From Chloroflexota bacterium (lineage in GTDB: Bacteria; Chloroflexota; Limnocylindria; Limnocylindrales; CSP1-4), in the NCBI GenBank assembly GCA_025935655.1, contig JAICUV010000052.1, positions 1 to 15,947 on the forward strand: a stretch of DNA of 15,947 nt. Reading direction: 5' to 3'. The translations under genes and the position numbers were made by a program. The notes below the pieces were generated by a model. The model had not been told where the DNA came from and made no database searches. It saw only the letters and a list, made by a program, of their open reading frames with translations. Positions 13,391-15,947 of the stretch are shown here, piece after piece; position 1 is the stretch's first letter; the number at the start of each line of letters is the position of its first letter.

Positions 13391-14449
13391 GTGCGGCTCG
13401 AGCGGATCGTCCCGGGCACCCGCCCGCCCGGCGCCCTCGCCGGCGCCGTCCTCACCCGCGACCTGTCGGTCGCGGGCACCCGCTGGGCGAAGGGTCGGCG
13501 GCTGTCCGCCGCCGACCTGGAGGCCGTCGCCGGGATCCCGGACGGGCGGCCGATCACGGTCCTCGTCATGGAGGCGGGCGACGTCCACGAGGACGAGGCC
13601 GGTCGCCGGCTCGCGCTGGCCGTGACGGCCGGTGATCCCGCGGCGGCAGGCCTCGTCGAGCGGGGCCCGTCCGAGTCGCGGATCAACCTCCACGCGGCTG
13701 CGGCAGGCGTGGTGGCGATCCGCGTCCCGGTCGTGGAGCGGCTCAACCGGGTGGATCCGCTCGAGGTGTTCACGGTCCTCGACGGCCAGGTCGTCGGCGA
13801 GGGCGATCTCGTGGCGAGCGTCAAGGTGGGCCCGCACGTGGTCGCCGGGACGACCCTCGAGGCGGGCGAGGTGATCGCGGCCCGCGCCCCGGGCCCGGTG
13901 GTGCGCGTCCGTCCGTTCCGGCCCGTCCGGCTCGCGGTCCTGGTGAAGGAGCACGTGACGGGCACCGCGCGCGAGCGGTTCGAGGCGTCGGTGCGCGCCA
14001 AGGCCGCCGGGCTCGGGGCGACGCTCATGGGCGTCGGCTACGTCCGCGACGACCCCGACGCCGTCGCCGCCGCGCTGCGGGCCGTCACGCGTGGGCGTGA
14101 CGCAGCGGGGATCGTGCTGACGGCAGGCGGCGCCTCCACGGACCCCGCCGACGCGTTCTACGTGGCGGTGGAGCGGCTGGGTGGACGGGTCGTGCGCCAC
14201 GGCGTGCCCTCGCACCCGGGCTCGATGCTCTGGCTCGGCCGCATCGGGCGGGCCGCGATCGTCGGGCTGCCCAGCTGCGGCGCGTTCTCCAAGGCGACCG
14301 CGGCCGACCTCCTGCTGCCGCGACTGGTGGCGGGCGAGCCGGCCACGGCGGCCACGGTCGCGAAGCTCGGGCACGGCGGGATCCTCACCCGCAGCCAGCG
14401 GTTCCGGTTCCCGGCGTATGCTCGGGACCTCGATGCACCCGACGGCTGA
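13391..14449 (+). CDS. Molybdopterin-binding protein, MoeA/MogA-like C-terminal domain
   Basis: This 352-residue protein carries a molybdopterin-binding fold in its C-terminal half (about 180-345): TAGGASTDP (244-252), GVPSHPGS (271-278) and GLPSCG (292-297), as in MoeA and MogA. The N-terminal half (1-160) is not a recognisable MoeA domain I/II; it has a short beta-rich stretch (RINLHAAAAGVVAIRVPVVERLNRVD at about 97-122). It starts 22 bp after coxM at GTG 13391, apparently in the same operon. The likely role is insertion of molybdenum into, or maturation of, the cofactor of the CoxL-like enzyme; this is inferred from fold and position. The purine-rich GGACAGGCGG before the start is a weak ribosome binding site. 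The 3' end overlaps the next gene by 17 bp. Confidence 0.82.
   Translation: MRLERIVPGTRPPGALAGAVLTRDLSVAGTRWAKGRRLSAADLEAVAGIPDGRPITVLVMEAGDVHEDEAGRRLALAVTAGDPAAAGLVERGPSESRINLHAAAAGVVAIRVPVVERLNRVDPLEVFTVLDGQVVGEGDLVASVKVGPHVVAGTTLEAGEVIAARAPGPVVRVRPFRPVRLAVLVKEHVTGTARERFEASVRAKAAGLGATLMGVGYVRDDPDAVAAALRAVTRGRDAAGIVLTAGGASTDPADAFYVAVERLGGRVVRHGVPSHPGSMLWLGRIGRAAIVGLPSCGAFSKATAADLLLPRLVAGEPATAATVAKLGHGGILTRSQRFRFPAYARDLDAPDG
14417..14422 (+). promoter_or_regulatory. Possible internal -10 element of the NB-ARC-type ATPase gene
   Basis: TATGCT lies inside the end of the molybdopterin-binding gene, ten bases before ATG 14433. It would start a transcript with a leader of only a few bases. It also contains the alternative ATG 14418. 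Confidence 0.3.
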
Positions 14450-15845
14450 CCGCGCCCCCGAGACCCTGCCCGCCGACGTCCCAGCTCGCTGGCCGTCCGC
14501 CGCGCCCGAGTGCCCGCCGACGTCCCTCGTGGGTCGCGACGACTCGCTGGCCGAGCTGCGCCGGCTGGTCCGAGACCGACGGACGCCGTTCCTCACCCTC
14601 GCCGGCGTCGGCGGCGTGGGCAAGAGCCGCCTCGCCGCGGAGCTCGCCGCGCGCGACCTCGGGGCGTGGGACGGGCGGGTCGCGTTCGTGCCGCTCGACG
14701 GCGTCAGCGACCCGTCGCTCGTCCTGCCGGCGATCGCGGGCGCGATCGGGGTCTCCGAGGAGCCGGGCCGCTCGCTGCTCGACTCGCTCACCGACGAGCT
14801 GGGCCGCGCGCCCACGCTCCTCGTCCTCGACACGGTGGAGCACGTCCGCGCAGCCGCCCCGATGCTCGCCGACCTCCAGGAGCGGACGGCCGGCCTGTCG
14901 GTCATCGCGACGAGCCGGCTCGCCCTGCGCATCCCGCGCGAGCGGGTCGTGTGGCTGGAGCCGCTCCCGGTGCCCGCGGCGGGCGAGCAGGACGCCGAGG
15001 CGATCCGCGACAACCCGGCAGCGATCCTGTTCATGCAGCGCGCCGTGGTCGTGCGGCCGGAGCTCGAGGCGACGCCCGCGAACCTCGCCCTCGTGGCGTC
15101 GATCTGCCGCCGCCTCGACGGCATCCCGCTCGCCATCGAGCTGTCCGCGGCCGCCCTGCGCGTCCTCGCGCCGCACCAGCTCCTCGACCAGCTCGCGGAG
15201 CGCGTCGCGGAGACCGGCAGCGAGCTCACCGCGGAGGACGGCGTCCCGGCCCGCCAGCGGAGCCTGCGCGCCGCGATGGACTGGAGCCTCGGCCTGCTGC
15301 CGGAGCCCGTCCGCCGCCTCCACCGGCGGGTCGCCGTGATCGCCGGGCCGTTCGCACCGTCGACCGCCATCTCGATCCTGGAACGGGGCGAGCGCCGGGG
15401 GATCGCGCCCCTCGGCATCGACGTGGCCGACGCGCTGCGCCAGCTCGTCGACGCCTCGCTCCTGCGCACGGCGGCGACGACGGGCGAGTTCGAGATGCTG
15501 TCCACCGTCCGCGCCGACGCCCTCGACCGGCTCGCCCAGAGCGGCGAGGCGGTCGCGATGCGCTGGGCGCACGCGTACGAGGTCCTGGCCCTGGCGGAGG
15601 CGGCCGAGAAGGACTTCCCGACCGACCGCGAGATCGAGGCCCTCGATCGGCTGGACACGGCGCACGACGACATCCGCGAGGCGCTCGAGTGGGCGACCCG
15701 GGAGGGCGACGGCACGTTCGCGCTCCGCCTGGCCGGCGCGCTGGCCGAGTTCTGGCGGACCCGCGGACACCACACGGAGGGCCGGCTGCGGCTCGCGGCC
15801 GCCCTCGCGATCGGCGACGTGGCGCCGTCGCAGTTGCGTCGCTAG
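14433..15845 (+). CDS. NB-ARC/STAND-type ATPase, interrupted by an in-frame TAG
   Basis: The 470 residues before the first stop form a STAND-type signalling ATPase: SLVGRDDSLAEL (31-42), Walker A GVGGVGKS (58-65), Walker B TLLVLDTVEH (128-137), ATSR (159-162), GIPLAIEL (230-237) and a winged-helix-like region near 270-340 (LRAAMDWSLGLL). The start of a helical-repeat region follows. There is no N-terminal DNA-binding or kinase domain; family members often have such a domain, or a C-terminal LuxR helix-turn-helix beyond long TPR arrays. The TAG at 15843-15845 falls within the first repeats, and related sequence continues in frame beyond it. So this is either a broken gene, a recoded one, or one affected by sequence error. 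ATG 14433 is preferred; ATG 14418 is possible. Confidence 0.82.
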   Translation: MHPTADRAPETLPADVPARWPSAAPECPPTSLVGRDDSLAELRRLVRDRRTPFLTLAGVGGVGKSRLAAELAARDLGAWDGRVAFVPLDGVSDPSLVLPAIAGAIGVSEEPGRSLLDSLTDELGRAPTLLVLDTVEHVRAAAPMLADLQERTAGLSVIATSRLALRIPRERVVWLEPLPVPAAGEQDAEAIRDNPAAILFMQRAVVVRPELEATPANLALVASICRRLDGIPLAIELSAAALRVLAPHQLLDQLAERVAETGSELTAEDGVPARQRSLRAAMDWSLGLLPEPVRRLHRRVAVIAGPFAPSTAISILERGERRGIAPLGIDVADALRQLVDASLLRTAATTGEFEMLSTVRADALDRLAQSGEAVAMRWAHAYEVLALAEAAEKDFPTDREIEALDRLDTAHDDIREALEWATREGDGTFALRLAGALAEFWRTRGHHTEGRLRLAAALAIGDVAPSQLRR

Positions 15846-15947
15846 GCGCTCGGCGGGGCGGGGCTGCTCGCCTCCTAGCAGGTCGACTACGCCCTCGCGG
15901 AGTCGTACCTGCGCGAGGCCCTGGCCGTCGCGGAGCAGGACGACGAC
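15846..15947 (+). pseudogene. In-frame continuation of the NB-ARC-type ATPase beyond the first TAG, with a second TAG
   Basis: In the same frame the sequence reads ALGGAGLLAS, then TAG at 15876-15878, then QVDYALAESYLREALAVAEQ to the window edge. This is the TPR-like text expected next in this family (commonly of the form 'RALNGAGLLA..QGDYA.A...LEESLALARE'). No frameshift is needed. There is no start codon or ribosome binding site to make it a separate gene, and it continues past the window. Confidence 0.65.

Noticed and set aside
12265..15775. Long antisense frames opposite coxM, the molybdopterin-binding gene and the NB-ARC-type ATPase
   Set aside because: Ser/Arg/Pro-rich products without domains, lying over genes with clear motifs; they are codon-bias shadows.

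Overview
The window is GC-rich bacterial DNA, probably chromosomal. GTG starts are frequent, one TTG start is likely, and third codon positions are mostly G or C. A SigK/RskA-like sigma/anti-sigma pair, Tad pilus minor proteins, a form II CO-dehydrogenase-like operon and a large NB-ARC-type ATPase point to Chloroflexota (Limnocylindria-like) or, less likely, an actinobacterium. This placement is inferred from gene content and composition; no marker gene such as rRNA is present.

Layout. Positions 1-2217 carry the end of a Tad (Flp pilus) cluster on +: a partial gene, a TadE-like pseudopilin and a TadG-like protein. Then follow an SRAP abasic-site protein (-, 2248-2946) and, divergent from it across 74 bp, a rhomboid protease with a helical-repeat front half (+, 3021-4229). 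An anti-sigma/ECF sigma pair on - (4248-5707, overlapping GTGA junction) diverges from a degenerate MetE-like protein (+, 5945-6877). A class III aminotransferase (+, 7037-8290) converges on an XRE-family regulator fused to a PD-(D/E)XK nuclease-like domain (-, 8389-9069).

A 527-bp non-coding stretch (9070-9596) holds a G-rich repeat able to form a G-quadruplex, and four closely spaced inverted repeats that end at a perfect Shine-Dalgarno sequence. It leads the operon coxS-coxL-coxM (9597-13368). The S-L-M order and the AYRGAGR active-site loop mark this as a form II enzyme, whose substrate is not established. A molybdopterin-binding, MoeA-like protein (13391-14449) follows closely and probably serves the cofactor of CoxL. 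The last gene, an NB-ARC-type ATPase (from 14433), is stopped by a TAG at 15843. The same frame then continues with recognisable sequence, through a second TAG, to the window edge.

A pattern runs across the window. Four or five genes that begin transcription units have a -10-like hexamer (TANNNT or close) 6-10 bases before the start codon and no clear ribosome binding site, which suggests leaderless transcripts. The cox genes instead carry strong Shine-Dalgarno sequences. No tRNA, rRNA, insertion sequence or CRISPR array was recognised.
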